A stretch of 64,000 nt of DNA from Flavobacteriaceae bacterium UBA5534 (GCA_002426015.1 DINS01000004.1:70001-134000), one strand, 5' to 3'. Counted from the first letter of the stretch, positions 24,539 to 34,039 are shown. Notes: generated by a model from the sequence alone, not told the origin. Translations and numbers: made by a program.

Positions 24539-25815
24539 ACTTCATTTTCATGGTCTTCCAAATCCTTTCGTAAGTCCAGTTTTCTAAACGAAGGCAACGC
24601 AATTCCAGTCGTAACAACAGTAATCAAAGTCATTGTGCCTCCAAAAACAACGGCTGTAACCGTTCCCATTAATTTAGCAGTCAAACCGCTTTCAAAGGCT
24701 CCCAATTCGTTTGAAGATCCCACAAAAATAGAGTTCACCGAAGCTACACGACCTCGCATGTGGTCTGGGGTTTTGAGTTGTAAGATGGTTTGACGGATGA
24801 CCATAGATACACCATCGGTCACACCACTGAAGAACAATGCCACCACAGAAACCCAGAAGATGGATGACAATCCAAATACGATGATACAGATTCCAAATCC
24901 GAAGATTGCTGCCAACAATTTCATTCCGGCATTTTTACTGATAGGAATATAAGCAGTCACCAACATGGTCAAAAACGCACCAACAGCTGGTGCCGCTCTC
25001 AAAACTCCAAACCCTTCGGAACCCACTTTTAGAATGTCCTGTGCAAAAATGGGCAAAAGTGCTACTGCTCCACCGAAAAGCACCGCAATCATATCAAGTG
25101 TAATGGCACCAAAAATGGCTTTTGTATTGTAAACGAATTTGATGCCTTCTTTTAAACTTTCAAAAATCGGTTCGCCAATTTTAGGATTGAGAATCGGCTT
25201 TCTTGGAATTCGCAACAAGTTGAGCAATGCGAAAAGTGAAAATCCAAAAACCAAGCATAACGACCAATGCACTCCTATCCAACTGATGGATAATCCAGCT
25301 GTTGCAGGTCCTACAACCGAGGCAACTTGCCAAGTGGAACTGCTCCAAGTGGCGGCATTTGGATACAATTTTTTAGGAACGATCAAAGCGATCAAAGAAA
25401 AGACCGTTGGTCCAATAAAGGCTCTGACCAATCCACCACAAAACACCAAAAAATAAACTCCGTAAAGTATGGCGTTTGTTGACCAATTCCCGACTATTCT
25501 TGGCCACGTCAATAAAAACAGACCAAAACTAATGATGGAAAACCCGATAATACACTTGATAAGTAAGCTTCGCTTTTCTTTTTGGTCAACGATATGTCCT
25601 GCAAAAAGTGCGATCAATACGGCTGGAATGATTTCCATTAAACCAATCAAACCAAGTGCCCAAGGATCTTTCGTGATGGAATACACTTCCCATTCAATGA
25701 TGATGAATTGCATGGACCAAGCAAATACAAGGGCAAATCTCACCAATAAAAAAATGTTGAATTCTTTGATTCGCAGGGCTGCGTAGGGGTCTTTTTTGGT
25801 TGGTTTTTGTTCCAT
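24535..25815 (-). CDS. MFS transporter
   Basis: A 426-residue integral membrane protein with about 11-12 hydrophobic helices in two halves, typical of the major facilitator superfamily. The loop GHIVDQKEKRSLLIK matches the conserved cytoplasmic 2-3 loop. TPDHMRGRVASVNS in the second half resembles exporters of the enterobactin-exporter (EntS) type. The substrate is unknown. The gene begins 6 bases after recJ and may be translated from the same mRNA. Confidence 0.88.
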   Translation of the reverse strand: MEQKPTKKDPYAALRIKEFNIFLLVRFALVFAWSMQFIIIEWEVYSITKDPWALGLIGLMEIIPAVLIALFAGHIVDQKEKRSLLIKCIIGFSIISFGLFLLTWPRIVGNWSTNAILYGVYFLVFCGGLVRAFIGPTVFSLIALIVPKKLYPNAATWSSSTWQVASVVGPATAGLSISWIGVHWSLCLVFGFSLFALLNLLRIPRKPILNPKIGEPIFESLKEGIKFVYNTKAIFGAITLDMIAVLFGGAVALLPIFAQDILKVGSEGFGVLRAAPAVGAFLTMLVTAYIPISKNAGMKLLAAIFGFGICIIVFGLSSIFWVSVVALFFSGVTDGVSMVIRQTILQLKTPDHMRGRVASVNSIFVGSSNELGAFESGLTAKLMGTVTAVVFGGTMTLITVVTTGIALPSFRKLDLRKDLEDHENEV

Positions 25816-25821
25816 CTACAT

Positions 25822-27513
25822 TTATTCCTTAATATCGCGCAACTTCAATTGCAAACTCACATTGCCCTGCCATTCATTTTCATCAATGGAATAAACAGCT
25901 TTGAAAGATTTTCTGTTGGTTATCAAATCACATTTGTCGCCCAAATTAAAACCAATGGCGACGATTTTATCTGCTTTTGGTTGGGTCACTGTAATTCGCA
26001 AATGTTTATCATCTTCGCCCACACATTTGCCGTAACCCGTGTCCTTCAAATTTTCAGTCATGAAAATTGGGGTCATATTACTTGGGCCGAATGGTGCGAA
26101 CTGTTTCAGAATGCGGTAAAATTTTGGTGTGATGTCTTTTAAATCAATCTGTGCATCAATCCTGATTTCTGGTGTTAACAAGGATTTATCAATGGTTTTT
26201 GACACCTCATCTTCAAAAGCCTGTTTGAAGGCTTCGTAATTTTCGGATTTTAGGGTCAAGCCAGCAGCATATTTATGCCCACCAAATTGTTCGATATGTT
26301 CACTGCATGCTTCCAACGCGTTATAAACATCAAAACCAGAAACCGAACGTGCCGATGCCGCCAACTTATCGCCACTTTTAGTAAAAACCAAGGTTGGACG
26401 ATAGTAAGTTTCTATTAAACGAGAAGCCACAATCCCAATGACGCCTTTGTGCCAATCCTCATGATAAACAACAGTAGTAAAACCTTCCTGTTCTTTATTG
26501 TTTTCGATTTGTTGAAGTGCTTCTTCAGTAATATGTTGATCGGCTTCTTTTCTGTCAGTATTAAATTGTTCAATATCAATCGCATATTTCACAGCCAGAT
26601 TAAAATCGGTTTCCGTCAATAATGTTACGGCGTGATTGCCATGTTTCATGCGTCCTGCAGCATTGATTCTTGGTGCTACGATAAACACAACATCTGTGAT
26701 TGTAAGTTCTTCCTTTTTAACTTGAGCTATTATTGCTTTAATACCAGGACGTGGATTTCCATTGATAACTTGCAATCCAAAATAGGCAAGGGTTCGATTT
26801 TCACCAGTAATCGGTACAATATCCGCACCAATGGCTGTGGCGACCAAATCGAGGTACTCAACTAAATCTTCAGCTGTTTTTCCTTCATTGGAAGCCAAGG
26901 CCTGAATTAATTTGAATCCAACGCCACAACCACATAACTCGTCATAAGGATAATTGCAATCGTCACGTTTTGGGTCTAAAACAGCAATGGCTTTTGGCAA
27001 TTCGTTTCCTGGTCTGTGATGGTCGCAAATGATGAAATCGATGCCTTTTTCTTTGGCGTAAGCGACCTTTTCAATAGCTTTTACGCCACAATCCAAAGCG
27101 ATGATCAAAGAAAAATCATTGTCATGGGCAAAATCAATTCCCATGTAAGACACACCATAACCTTCTTCGTATCTGTCTGGAATATAAGTAGCCACAGCTT
27201 CCGTTCTCGTTTTTAAATAAGAAGACATTAGAGCTACAGAGGTTGTCCCATCCACGTCATAATCGCCAAACACCAGAATATTTTCACCTTCAGCAATCGC
27301 TTTCTCGATGCGCTCAACAGCTTTGTCCATATCTTTCATCAAGAATGGGTCGTGTAAATCGTCTAGGCTTGGTCTGAAAAATTGCTTGGCATCATCGTAC
27401 GTTTCGATACCTCGCTGAATCAATAAGGCCGCTACAATTTCATCAACCTGAAGGTCCTTTGACAGCTGTTTTACTTTTGAAGGCTCTGGTTTTGCTTTAA
27501 GTGTCCAACGCAT
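25822..27513 (-). CDS. recJ: Single-stranded-DNA-specific exonuclease
   Basis: RecJ degrades single-stranded DNA 5' to 3' in recombination and mismatch repair. It has 563 residues from the ATG at 27513, which gives the family-typical start MRWTLKAKPEPSKVKQL; a TTG 12 codons earlier is less likely. The DHH-family motifs are FGDYDVDGTTS, ALDCGVKAIE, FIICDHHRPGNELP and the later DHHA1 segment GGHKYAAGLTL. A C-terminal OB-like part completes the protein. The MFS gene follows after 6 bases. Confidence 0.95.
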   Translation of the reverse strand: MRWTLKAKPEPSKVKQLSKDLQVDEIVAALLIQRGIETYDDAKQFFRPSLDDLHDPFLMKDMDKAVERIEKAIAEGENILVFGDYDVDGTTSVALMSSYLKTRTEAVATYIPDRYEEGYGVSYMGIDFAHDNDFSLIIALDCGVKAIEKVAYAKEKGIDFIICDHHRPGNELPKAIAVLDPKRDDCNYPYDELCGCGVGFKLIQALASNEGKTAEDLVEYLDLVATAIGADIVPITGENRTLAYFGLQVINGNPRPGIKAIIAQVKKEELTITDVVFIVAPRINAAGRMKHGNHAVTLLTETDFNLAVKYAIDIEQFNTDRKEADQHITEEALQQIENNKEQEGFTTVVYHEDWHKGVIGIVASRLIETYYRPTLVFTKSGDKLAASARSVSGFDVYNALEACSEHIEQFGGHKYAAGLTLKSENYEAFKQAFEDEVSKTIDKSLLTPEIRIDAQIDLKDITPKFYRILKQFAPFGPSNMTPIFMTENLKDTGYGKCVGEDDKHLRITVTQPKADKIVAIGFNLGDKCDLITNRKSFKAVYSIDENEWQGNVSLQLKLRDIKE

Positions 27514-27652
27514 TTTGAAATAAGAGAAATTACTTTTAGAGGTTAGCAATTTATTAAATAAAATGCAACGAAAATGTTATATCTCCTATTTTGTTGAAAG
27601 TTTGTGCTGGCTTCAAAATTGAATGAGGCTAGAAACAACATTCAAGTATCAA

Positions 27653-28132
27653 TTAGGCTTGTTTCCCCACATTTTTAGTCAGTCCCAAATACAAAATGAT
27701 CGCCAATACAATCAGTGTCGCGGTTCGAATTAAACTCAAAGTGACCCAAAGTGATCCTCGGCTTTGTAAATCTGCATTGACATTGGTAGAAAATTCTGTA
27801 CCTATAATATCCATTAATTCAGGAACAAAATAGAAATTGGTGACGACCAAAATTATAAAATATCCTATTAAAGGGATAGCAATATTTTTTCTTCTATCCG
27901 TTTTCCAGAAGAGTAATAAAGTTATGATGAAGAGTATCAAGGTAACAGGATGGATTTTAATCCAGAAAGCGCCAGCATTCAATCCATAATCTCCCTGAAA
28001 CATGCCCAAAGAAGCAGGTGGTGCGGCATAGGCTTGAGGCCAAACGGCTAAATGTTCGAAAAAAGCAGCGCCTATGATGATTGAAAAAGAAAGGCAGGCG
28101 ATAGCATAGATAATGTTTTTGTAATTCCTCAT
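27653..28132 (-). CDS. Four-helix membrane protein of unknown function
   Basis: A 159-residue protein with four predicted membrane helices (about 7-28, 60-80, 87-105, 128-150). The loop EHLAVWPQAYAAPPASLGMFQGDYG between helices 1 and 2 is conspicuous, and reminds me of DUF1772-like small membrane proteins, but I am not sure of the family. It lies downstream of an AraC regulator and an OsmC protein on the same strand (76 bases after araC), so it may belong to the same stress or detoxification unit. Confidence 0.7.
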   Translation of the reverse strand: MRNYKNIIYAIACLSFSIIIGAAFFEHLAVWPQAYAAPPASLGMFQGDYGLNAGAFWIKIHPVTLILFIITLLLFWKTDRRKNIAIPLIGYFIILVVTNFYFVPELMDIIGTEFSTNVNADLQSRGSLWVTLSLIRTATLIVLAIILYLGLTKNVGKQA

Positions 28133-28208
28133 TTTTAAGTTGCTTTATTGGTTGGTCAAGAACAAACCTATTAAATAAGCTGTTTTAAAAATTGTAAAAA
28201 ACAGACAT

Positions 28209-29024
28209 TCATGCATTTAAAGGATGTCCAAAAAAGATATCCTTTTGGTTGTTTAAGTAGGCTTTGGGTGTGGTATTTGTAAAACTCCTAAATTCGTGTA
28301 TAAAGTGAGATTGGTCAAAATATCCAGCATCCAAGGCGATACTGGTTAAGGATTGATCATTCTGTTTCATCTTCATCACTGCATAATAAAAACGTTCCAG
28401 TCTCGAATAGAGTTTTGGCGAGATTCCAGTAGATTCGATAAACTTTCGGTTGAATTGCTTTTCGCTTAAATCAATTTTTTTGGCAATATCATGAACTGGC
28501 ATCATCCCAATGGATTGTTTGATGATGCTATGTGCCTTAAGGATTTTGGCATCAATGTATTTTTCCTTAAAAATAGAGAGCAGGAAGGTTTCCGTAACCT
28601 CAACTCGTTCTGAATCTAATGTTGACTTGCTCAAATGTTCTTCCAATTGATTTATTTTATTTGGATAGATATCCTTTAGGTCAATTCTTTGATTGGGTGC
28701 TTCCTTTATGTGAAATGGAATAAAATTATGAATCGCCCAAGGTTTAAAACATACAATCAAAATACCCAAATCTTTAGGGCCAACAAACTTTCGCTTGTGA
28801 AGCACAAAGGTATCAATTGCAAAATCAGCACAGCGTTGCAAACTTTTGTCTTTCTCTGAAGAAAAACGGATGTCGTTAGATCCAAAAGTAAATATCATGG
28901 AGGTTCCAGGCGATGGAAACACATCCACACAGGTGGTAGCCAACTTGGCATCATTTTCGAAAATAAAATAATAATCCACGTAGCGTTTTAGAGCGCCTTT
29001 AGGCTTTATCAGATGATGCCTCAT
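28209..29024 (-). CDS. AraC family transcriptional regulator
   Basis: A 271-residue regulator. The N-terminal part (MRHHLIKPKGALKRYVDYYF) is the sensor domain common in Bacteroidota AraC proteins. The C-terminal third (about 165-265) is the double helix-turn-helix: MMPVHDIAKKIDLSEKQFNR for the first and SLTSIALDAGYFDQSHFIHE plus FRSFTNTTPKAYL for the second. It sits between osmC and the membrane-protein gene on the same strand and probably controls them or the divergent ahpD-like gene; this is inference. Confidence 0.92.
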   Translation of the reverse strand: MRHHLIKPKGALKRYVDYYFIFENDAKLATTCVDVFPSPGTSMIFTFGSNDIRFSSEKDKSLQRCADFAIDTFVLHKRKFVGPKDLGILIVCFKPWAIHNFIPFHIKEAPNQRIDLKDIYPNKINQLEEHLSKSTLDSERVEVTETFLLSIFKEKYIDAKILKAHSIIKQSIGMMPVHDIAKKIDLSEKQFNRKFIESTGISPKLYSRLERFYYAVMKMKQNDQSLTSIALDAGYFDQSHFIHEFRSFTNTTPKAYLNNQKDIFFGHPLNA

Positions 29025-29064
29025 GGGAAATAGCGGTTAGTTAACCACTAAATTTAAGAAAATA

Positions 29065-29487
29065 TCAGGTATTATGATAATAAATTGATGTATTTATTGT
29101 CGCAAATTTGCGGAACATTTCCATCACACCACAGTATTTTTCAATAGATAAATCAACGGCTTTCTTGATTTTTGACTCGTCTAAATGGTCGCCGTAAAAA
29201 TGATACTCAACATTTACAGTGTGGTAATATTTGGGATGCTCCTCGGTGAGTTCGCCATAGGTGTCCATTCTAAAATCGGATATTTTTACTTTCATTTTAT
29301 CTAAAATAGATACCACATCCAATCCTGAACAGCCTGCCAAAGATGCCAGCATCATGGCTTTTGGTGACAATCCAGAACTATGGCCACCCTGTTCTGGCGA
29401 GGTGTCCATCAAAACGGTTTTACCGTTGGGATTATCGGCTTCAAATTGTAGGTTTCCTTTCCAATGAGTGATGACTTTATGGTCCAT
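29065..29487 (-). CDS. OsmC family peroxiredoxin-like protein
   Basis: A 140-residue OsmC/Ohr-fold protein, a group that reduces organic hydroperoxides with a pair of cysteines. The first Cys is in ASLAGCSGLDVVSIL (near residue 57) and the second in EKYCGVMEMF (near 122). The ATG at 29487 is preferred over a TTG 11 codons upstream. It is divergent from an AhpD-like gene with only 57 bases between the start codons, suggesting a shared control region. Confidence 0.9.
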   Translation of the reverse strand: MDHKVITHWKGNLQFEADNPNGKTVLMDTSPEQGGHSSGLSPKAMMLASLAGCSGLDVVSILDKMKVKISDFRMDTYGELTEEHPKYYHTVNVEYHFYGDHLDESKIKKAVDLSIEKYCGVMEMFRKFATINTSIYYHNT

Positions 29488-29544
29488 AAGTGAAGTTTTT
29501 TTCGTTTCTTGTCTATTCAAAAATACTACTTAAAAAACAAACAT

Positions 29545-30135
29545 ATGCCATTAGTAACACCATTATCTGCTGACCATGATTTAGAGACCAAAGAGTTGGC
29601 TGAATTCTTTAATGAAACTCTTGGGTTTTGTCCAAATTCGGTCCTGACCATGCAACTTCGTCCTGCGATTTCGAAAGCGTTTATCAATTTAAACAAAGCC
29701 GTTATGGCCAATGAAGGTCGTGTCACTTCTGCTTTAAAACGGATGATTGCTTGGGTGAGCAGCAATGCTACAGGATGTCGCTATTGTCAAGCACATGCCA
29801 TCAGAGCTGCAGAGCGTTATGGAGCAGAACAGGAACAATTGGACAACATTTGGGAATATAGAACCCATCCTGCATTTTCTGAAGCTGAACGAGCCGCGTT
29901 GGATTTTAGTTTACTTGCTTCACAAGTGCCAAATGCGGTTGATGAGAAAATTAAAAAACGTTTATATGAATATTGGAATGAAGGTGAAATTGTGGAAATG
30001 CTAGGTGTAATTTCACTCTTCGGTTATCTCAATAGATGGAATGATTCCATGGGAACATCCATTGAAGATGGTGCTGTGGAAAGTGGCAACCAGTATTTGG
30101 CGAAACACGGTTGGGAAAAGGGGAAGCATGTTTAA
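29545..30135 (+). CDS. Carboxymuconolactone decarboxylase / AhpD-like protein
   Basis: A 196-residue helical protein of the AhpD-like alkylhydroperoxidase group. The redox motif is Cys-X-X-Cys with nearby His in TGCRYCQAHAIRAAERYG (about residues 74-91). Members protect against peroxides or act as thiol relays. The ATG at 29545 fits; a TTG 12 codons earlier lies in the intergenic control region. Divergent from osmC. Together these make a compact peroxide-related locus. Confidence 0.88.
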   Translation: MPLVTPLSADHDLETKELAEFFNETLGFCPNSVLTMQLRPAISKAFINLNKAVMANEGRVTSALKRMIAWVSSNATGCRYCQAHAIRAAERYGAEQEQLDNIWEYRTHPAFSEAERAALDFSLLASQVPNAVDEKIKKRLYEYWNEGEIVEMLGVISLFGYLNRWNDSMGTSIEDGAVESGNQYLAKHGWEKGKHV

Positions 30136-30164
30136 TTCCTGCGAAGGCAGGAATCTTGTTTTTT
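30135..30164 (+). terminator. Hairpin terminator after the AhpD-like gene, REP-like
   Basis: ATTCCTGC (30135-30142) pairs perfectly with GCAGGAAT (30147-30154) around GAAG, followed by CTTGTTTTTT. The palindrome overlaps the stop codon. I recall the same 20-base palindrome as a dispersed element in several bacterial genomes, so it may be a REP-type repeat used as a terminator. Confidence 0.65.
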
Positions 30165-30187
30165 AGCCACGAATTCATGACTGTTTT

Positions 30188-30757
30188 TTATATCAATTTT
30201 TTAACCTTTCTTCTCAATTCCGGCAAAACCTCCTCCTCAAACCAAGAATTCTTCGTCAGCCAAAACCGATTCCGAGGCGAAGGATGTGGCAATGGGAAAT
30301 ACTTTGGAAGATATTCTTGAAAGTTGGCGACCGTTTCCGTTAAGGTCTCTTTTGCTTTCTCTTTTAAATAATACTTCTGCGAATACATTCCAATTAAAAT
30401 TACCAACTCAATATTTGGCATAAAATCCAATAACTTTTGATGCCATTGTGGAGCACATTCGGGTCGTGGTGGTAAATCACCACTTTTCCCTTTTCCTGGA
30501 TAGCAAAATCCCATCGGTACAATGGCAAAATTTGATTCATCATAAAATTCCTCGTCCGTCACACTTAACCAGTTTCGCAATTGCTTCCCGCTGGCATCGT
30601 CCCAAGGAATACCAGAAGCATGAACCTTCGTCCCTGGCGCTTGGCCAATAATGACAATCTTCGCATCTGGATTGGCTTTCACTACTGGCCTTGGTCCAAG
30701 AGGTAAATGCTGCTTGCAAATGGTGCAATGTGATATGTCTTGAAGTAATTTATCCAT
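30188..30757 (-). CDS. Uracil-DNA glycosylase family protein
   Basis: A 189-residue protein of the uracil-DNA glycosylase superfamily, which removes uracil or damaged bases from DNA. Motif 1 is IIGQAPGTKVHASG (about 35-48) and motif 2 is FPLPHPSPRNRFW near residue 157. An N-terminal Cys-X-X-Cys (HCTICKQH) is present, but I see no full iron-sulfur set. It may not be a canonical Ung. It ends near the AhpD-like gene's terminator and starts 20 bases after rsmI's stop, so it is probably in one operon with it. Confidence 0.85.
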   Translation of the reverse strand: MDKLLQDISHCTICKQHLPLGPRPVVKANPDAKIVIIGQAPGTKVHASGIPWDDASGKQLRNWLSVTDEEFYDESNFAIVPMGFCYPGKGKSGDLPPRPECAPQWHQKLLDFMPNIELVILIGMYSQKYYLKEKAKETLTETVANFQEYLPKYFPLPHPSPRNRFWLTKNSWFEEEVLPELRRKVKKLI

Positions 30758-30777
30758 CAAGATGGTTGATACATTCG

Positions 30778-31449
30778 TTATTTCTTGCCACCAACCACAA
30801 TCACAATTTCGCCTTTCGGTGGTTTTTTTGTGTAGTGTTCCAAAACTTCTTTGGCTGTCCCTCTTACTGTTTCTTCATAGAGTTTGGTCAATTCTCGCGA
30901 GACTGAAACTGATCTATCTTCGCCAAAATATTCACAAAAGTTCGTCAGTGTTTTAATCAATTTATGAGGTGATTCGTAGAAAATCATGGTTCTGGTTTCT
31001 TCAGCCAACAACAATAAGCGTGTTTGTCTTCCTTTTTTTACTGGCAAAAATCCTTCAAACACAAATTTGTCATTGGGCAAGCCGCTATTAACCAAGGCTG
31101 GCACAAAGGCAGTCGCTCCAGGCAAACAATCGACTTCAATGTCATTTTCGATACAGGCACGTGCCAATAAAAATCCAGGGTCGGAAATAGCTGGAGTGCC
31201 TGCGTCACTGATTAAGGCTACTGTAGTCCCACTCTTAATTTTTTGAATGAGATTGTTTACAGTTTTGTGCTCATTATGCATATGATGCGATTGGGAAGGC
31301 GTGGAAATTTCAAAATGTTTTAATAATTTTCCAGATGTACGCGTGTCTTCCGCCAAAATCAAATCGACTTCCTTTAAAACCTCAACGGCCCGAAAGGTCA
31401 TATCTTTAAGGTTTCCGATAGGTGTTGGTACGATGTAGAGTTTACTCAT
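30778..31449 (-). CDS. rsmI: 16S rRNA (cytidine-1402-2'-O)-methyltransferase
   Basis: RsmI methylates C1402 in the decoding centre of 16S rRNA using SAM. The 223 residues open with LYIVPTPIGNLKDMTFRA. LAEDTRTSGKLLKHF, ALISDAGTPAISDPG and ESPHKLIKTL are the standard SAM-MT tetrapyrrole-methylase-fold motifs. The start codon shares a base with the stop of the upstream conserved gene, so translation is coupled. It is shorter than the E. coli protein at the C terminus, as usual in this phylum. Confidence 0.95.
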   Translation of the reverse strand: MSKLYIVPTPIGNLKDMTFRAVEVLKEVDLILAEDTRTSGKLLKHFEISTPSQSHHMHNEHKTVNNLIQKIKSGTTVALISDAGTPAISDPGFLLARACIENDIEVDCLPGATAFVPALVNSGLPNDKFVFEGFLPVKKGRQTRLLLLAEETRTMIFYESPHKLIKTLTNFCEYFGEDRSVSVSRELTKLYEETVRGTAKEVLEHYTKKPPKGEIVIVVGGKK

Positions 31450-32189
31450 TAATCAAACTTTCCTTCAATAATTTCCATAAAACGTTCTTCAAACTCTTCT
31501 TTACCTTTCCAATTATTATAGTCTGGCTTGATGATATTCTGAACAAAATTATTGGCCTCACTGTAAGAATCTAATGTGCTTATTTGGGAAATAACACGCT
31601 CATAATCCTCTCGGCTTCCATCAAACAAATGTTTTATGAAAGCGATTTTGTCATTCAAACCAATTGACAGCCCTCCATTTTTGAGCTTGTCGTTTAATGA
31701 TTTTTTATGGTTTTCGGTCGATTGCTTGGTTGGTACTGGATCAAAAACTGGCATGTCTTTAAAATCGGCAGTCAATACGTCCAAATCGTGATGTTGGTGT
31801 TTTGCTTTTGGAATGGCCTCTTCAAAAATAGCATCAACTTCTTGTGTTTCTTGTGGCATTTGCGCTACAATGTCTTTGATTTTTTCCATTACTGGTTCCA
31901 TAATACCATCGTCTTCAACCTCATCAAGATTGATATAGATTTTATCTTCTCGTTCAATATTATCGCTTATTTTGTTGTTAAAAGCGGTGTCTAACATCTC
32001 GAAAAATGAAGAATCACTCCCAATGGTTGGCATGCCCTGTTCAAAATTTTCGTGTGCGAATTTTAAAACAGACAACTTTTCGTAAAGTGCAGACACTTCG
32101 GCATGCATTTTATTAACATCTTCCTTTCCTTTCAACTTCAGAATACGATGTGCAATGCTCACTAATTCTGATTCCAACTTCTTCTTCAT
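31449..32189 (-). CDS. Conserved Flavobacteriia protein of unknown function
   Basis: A 246-residue soluble protein with no signal or membrane segment. Residues 1-45 are a likely coiled coil (MKKKLESELVSIAHRILKLK), the middle is acidic and low in complexity, and the C-terminal 80 residues (LSIGLNDKIAFIKHLFDGSR onward) form a compact helical domain ending EERFMEIIEGKFD. I recall similar proteins next to rsmI in related genomes but no function. It overlaps the rsmI start by one base. Confidence 0.75.
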   Translation of the reverse strand: MKKKLESELVSIAHRILKLKGKEDVNKMHAEVSALYEKLSVLKFAHENFEQGMPTIGSDSSFFEMLDTAFNNKISDNIEREDKIYINLDEVEDDGIMEPVMEKIKDIVAQMPQETQEVDAIFEEAIPKAKHQHHDLDVLTADFKDMPVFDPVPTKQSTENHKKSLNDKLKNGGLSIGLNDKIAFIKHLFDGSREDYERVISQISTLDSYSEANNFVQNIIKPDYNNWKGKEEFEERFMEIIEGKFD

Positions 32190-32292
32190 AACTTTTTAAC
32201 TTTAATTCTGATTTATGCTTTTGATTTTTAATAAATTTACGCCACCTTTATACAAACGAAGAATGGCTTTGTTTTAGTGTTAAAATTACAAA

Positions 32293-32940
32293 ATGTTTCT
32301 TGAAAATACAGTAAATCCTAAAGAACAATTTGGGTGGATTGAAGTTATTTGTGGTTCGATGTTCTCTGGCAAGACCGAAGAATTGATTCGACGGCTCAAA
32401 CGTGCACAGTTTGCAAAGCAAAGAGTGGAAATTTTTAAACCTGCAATTGATGTGCGCTACGATGATGAAATGGTAGTATCGCACGATGCCAACGAAATTC
32501 GCTCAACACCTGTTCCTGCCGCTGCCAACATTCCTATTTTGGCTGATGGCTGCGATGTGGTTGGTATTGATGAAGCACAGTTTTTTGATGATGAAATTGT
32601 AAGAGTGTGCAATGATCTAGCCAACAAAGGCGTAAGGGTTATTGTGGCTGGTCTAGATATGGATTTTAAAGGCAACCCCTTTGGGCCAATGCCAGCACTC
32701 ATGGCAACAGCAGAATATGTGACTAAAGTTCATGCCATTTGTACTCGTACAGGAAATTTGGCACAATATAGTTACCGAAAAGCAAAAAGCGATGCACTAG
32801 TATTGCTTGGTGAGGTTGACGAATATGAACCTTTGAGCCGTGCTGCTTTTTATAAAGCGATGCTTCGTGATAAAGTTCGAAATATGAATGTGACCGATGC
32901 AGAGGAAGTAAATAATAAACCGAAAAATAGTAATGCCTAA
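32293..32940 (+). CDS. tdk: Thymidine kinase
   Basis: Phosphorylates thymidine for DNA-precursor salvage. The 215 residues have Walker A in CGSMFSGKTEELIRR, Walker B in VVGIDEAQFFDDEIV, and the lasso region HAICTRTGNLAQYSYRKA. In many Tdk proteins the lasso holds four zinc-binding Cys/His; here only one Cys remains, so zinc is probably not bound, as I recall for other Bacteroidota Tdk. The gene overlaps alr by 8 bases. Confidence 0.94.
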   Translation: MFLENTVNPKEQFGWIEVICGSMFSGKTEELIRRLKRAQFAKQRVEIFKPAIDVRYDDEMVVSHDANEIRSTPVPAAANIPILADGCDVVGIDEAQFFDDEIVRVCNDLANKGVRVIVAGLDMDFKGNPFGPMPALMATAEYVTKVHAICTRTGNLAQYSYRKAKSDALVLLGEVDEYEPLSRAAFYKAMLRDKVRNMNVTDAEEVNNKPKNSNA

Positions 32941-34039
32941 CGCTCAAGAAACCGTCCTCGAAATTGATTTACAAGCGTTAAAGCATAATTTTGTGTATCT
33001 AAAATCGAAAGTTAAGGCTAACACCAAGTTTATGGCAGTCGTCAAAGCGTTTTCTTACGGAAACGACGCTATTGCCATTGCTAATTATCTTCAAGATTTA
33101 AAAGCTGATTATTTTGCCGTTGCTTACACGAGCGAAGGTGTAGCTCTGCGAGATGCAGGTATTACAACACCTATTTTGGTTTTGCATCCTTTGCCTGTAA
33201 GTTTTAAGTTGATGATAGAACGCTGCTTGGAACCCAACCTGTACAATGCCAAAGTGCTGAATGAGTTTGTTAAAGTTGCAACACAGGAGCATCAAACCAA
33301 TTATCCAATACATTTAAAGTTCAACACGGGATTGAACCGTTTAGGGTTTGGCGAGCATGATGTCGATTTTCTATTTTCCGCCTTAAAAAATGAAAGTACC
33401 GTTAAGGTGAAATCCATCTTTTCGCATTTGGCAGCAAGTGAGGATTTAAATGAAGATAACTTTACAAAAGGCCAAATTTCATCATTCAAAAGTATTTCTG
33501 ACACGTTTGTAAAAACGTTTGGATACAAACCAATACTTCACTTATGCAATACTTCTGGGGTTTTAAACTATCCCGAAGCGCATTTAGATATGGTCAGAAG
33601 CGGTATTGGACTTTATGGTTTTGGAAATTCAGATAAAGAAAATAAAAACTTTAAACCAATAGCTACTTTAAAATCGGTGATTTCCCAAATTCATCATATT
33701 AAAAAAGGAGAGTCTGTCGGTTACAACAGGGCTTATAAAAGTGAAATGCCTCAAAAAACGGCAACTATTCCCATTGGGCATGCCGATGGCATCAGTCGCC
33801 AATATGGAAATGGTAAAGGCTTTGTTGTTATCAATAACAAGAAGGCTCCTATCGTTGGTAATGTGTGTATGGACATGATTATGGTCAACGTCACTGACAT
33901 CACCTGTAAAGAAGGTGATGAAGTGATTGTATTCGATGCCCAGCATACTGCAAATGATTTGGCCCAAGCTGCCAATACAATTTCTTACGAGTTGATTACA
34001 GCCATTTCGCAGCGTGTTAAACGTATTGTCAAAAAATAA
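32933..34039 (+). CDS. alr: Alanine racemase
   Basis: A PLP enzyme converting L- to D-alanine for peptidoglycan. The 368 residues carry the PLP lysine in FMAVVKAFSYGNDA (near residue 36) and the second catalytic tyrosine region SVGYNRAYKS (near 263). NVCMDMIMVNVTD lies in the C-terminal beta domain. Both active-site halves are present. It starts inside the last codons of tdk, so the two are translationally coupled. mscL follows after 74 bases. Confidence 0.95.
   Translation: MPNAQETVLEIDLQALKHNFVYLKSKVKANTKFMAVVKAFSYGNDAIAIANYLQDLKADYFAVAYTSEGVALRDAGITTPILVLHPLPVSFKLMIERCLEPNLYNAKVLNEFVKVATQEHQTNYPIHLKFNTGLNRLGFGEHDVDFLFSALKNESTVKVKSIFSHLAASEDLNEDNFTKGQISSFKSISDTFVKTFGYKPILHLCNTSGVLNYPEAHLDMVRSGIGLYGFGNSDKENKNFKPIATLKSVISQIHHIKKGESVGYNRAYKSEMPQKTATIPIGHADGISRQYGNGKGFVVINNKKAPIVGNVCMDMIMVNVTDITCKEGDEVIVFDAQHTANDLAQAANTISYELITAISQRVKRIVKK

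Noticed and set aside
24535..27513. MFS transporter and recJ as a transferred segment because they look somewhat GC-richer
   Set aside because: recJ is a core gene with normal family features, and the impression is by eye only; a windowed GC and codon-usage calculation would be needed.
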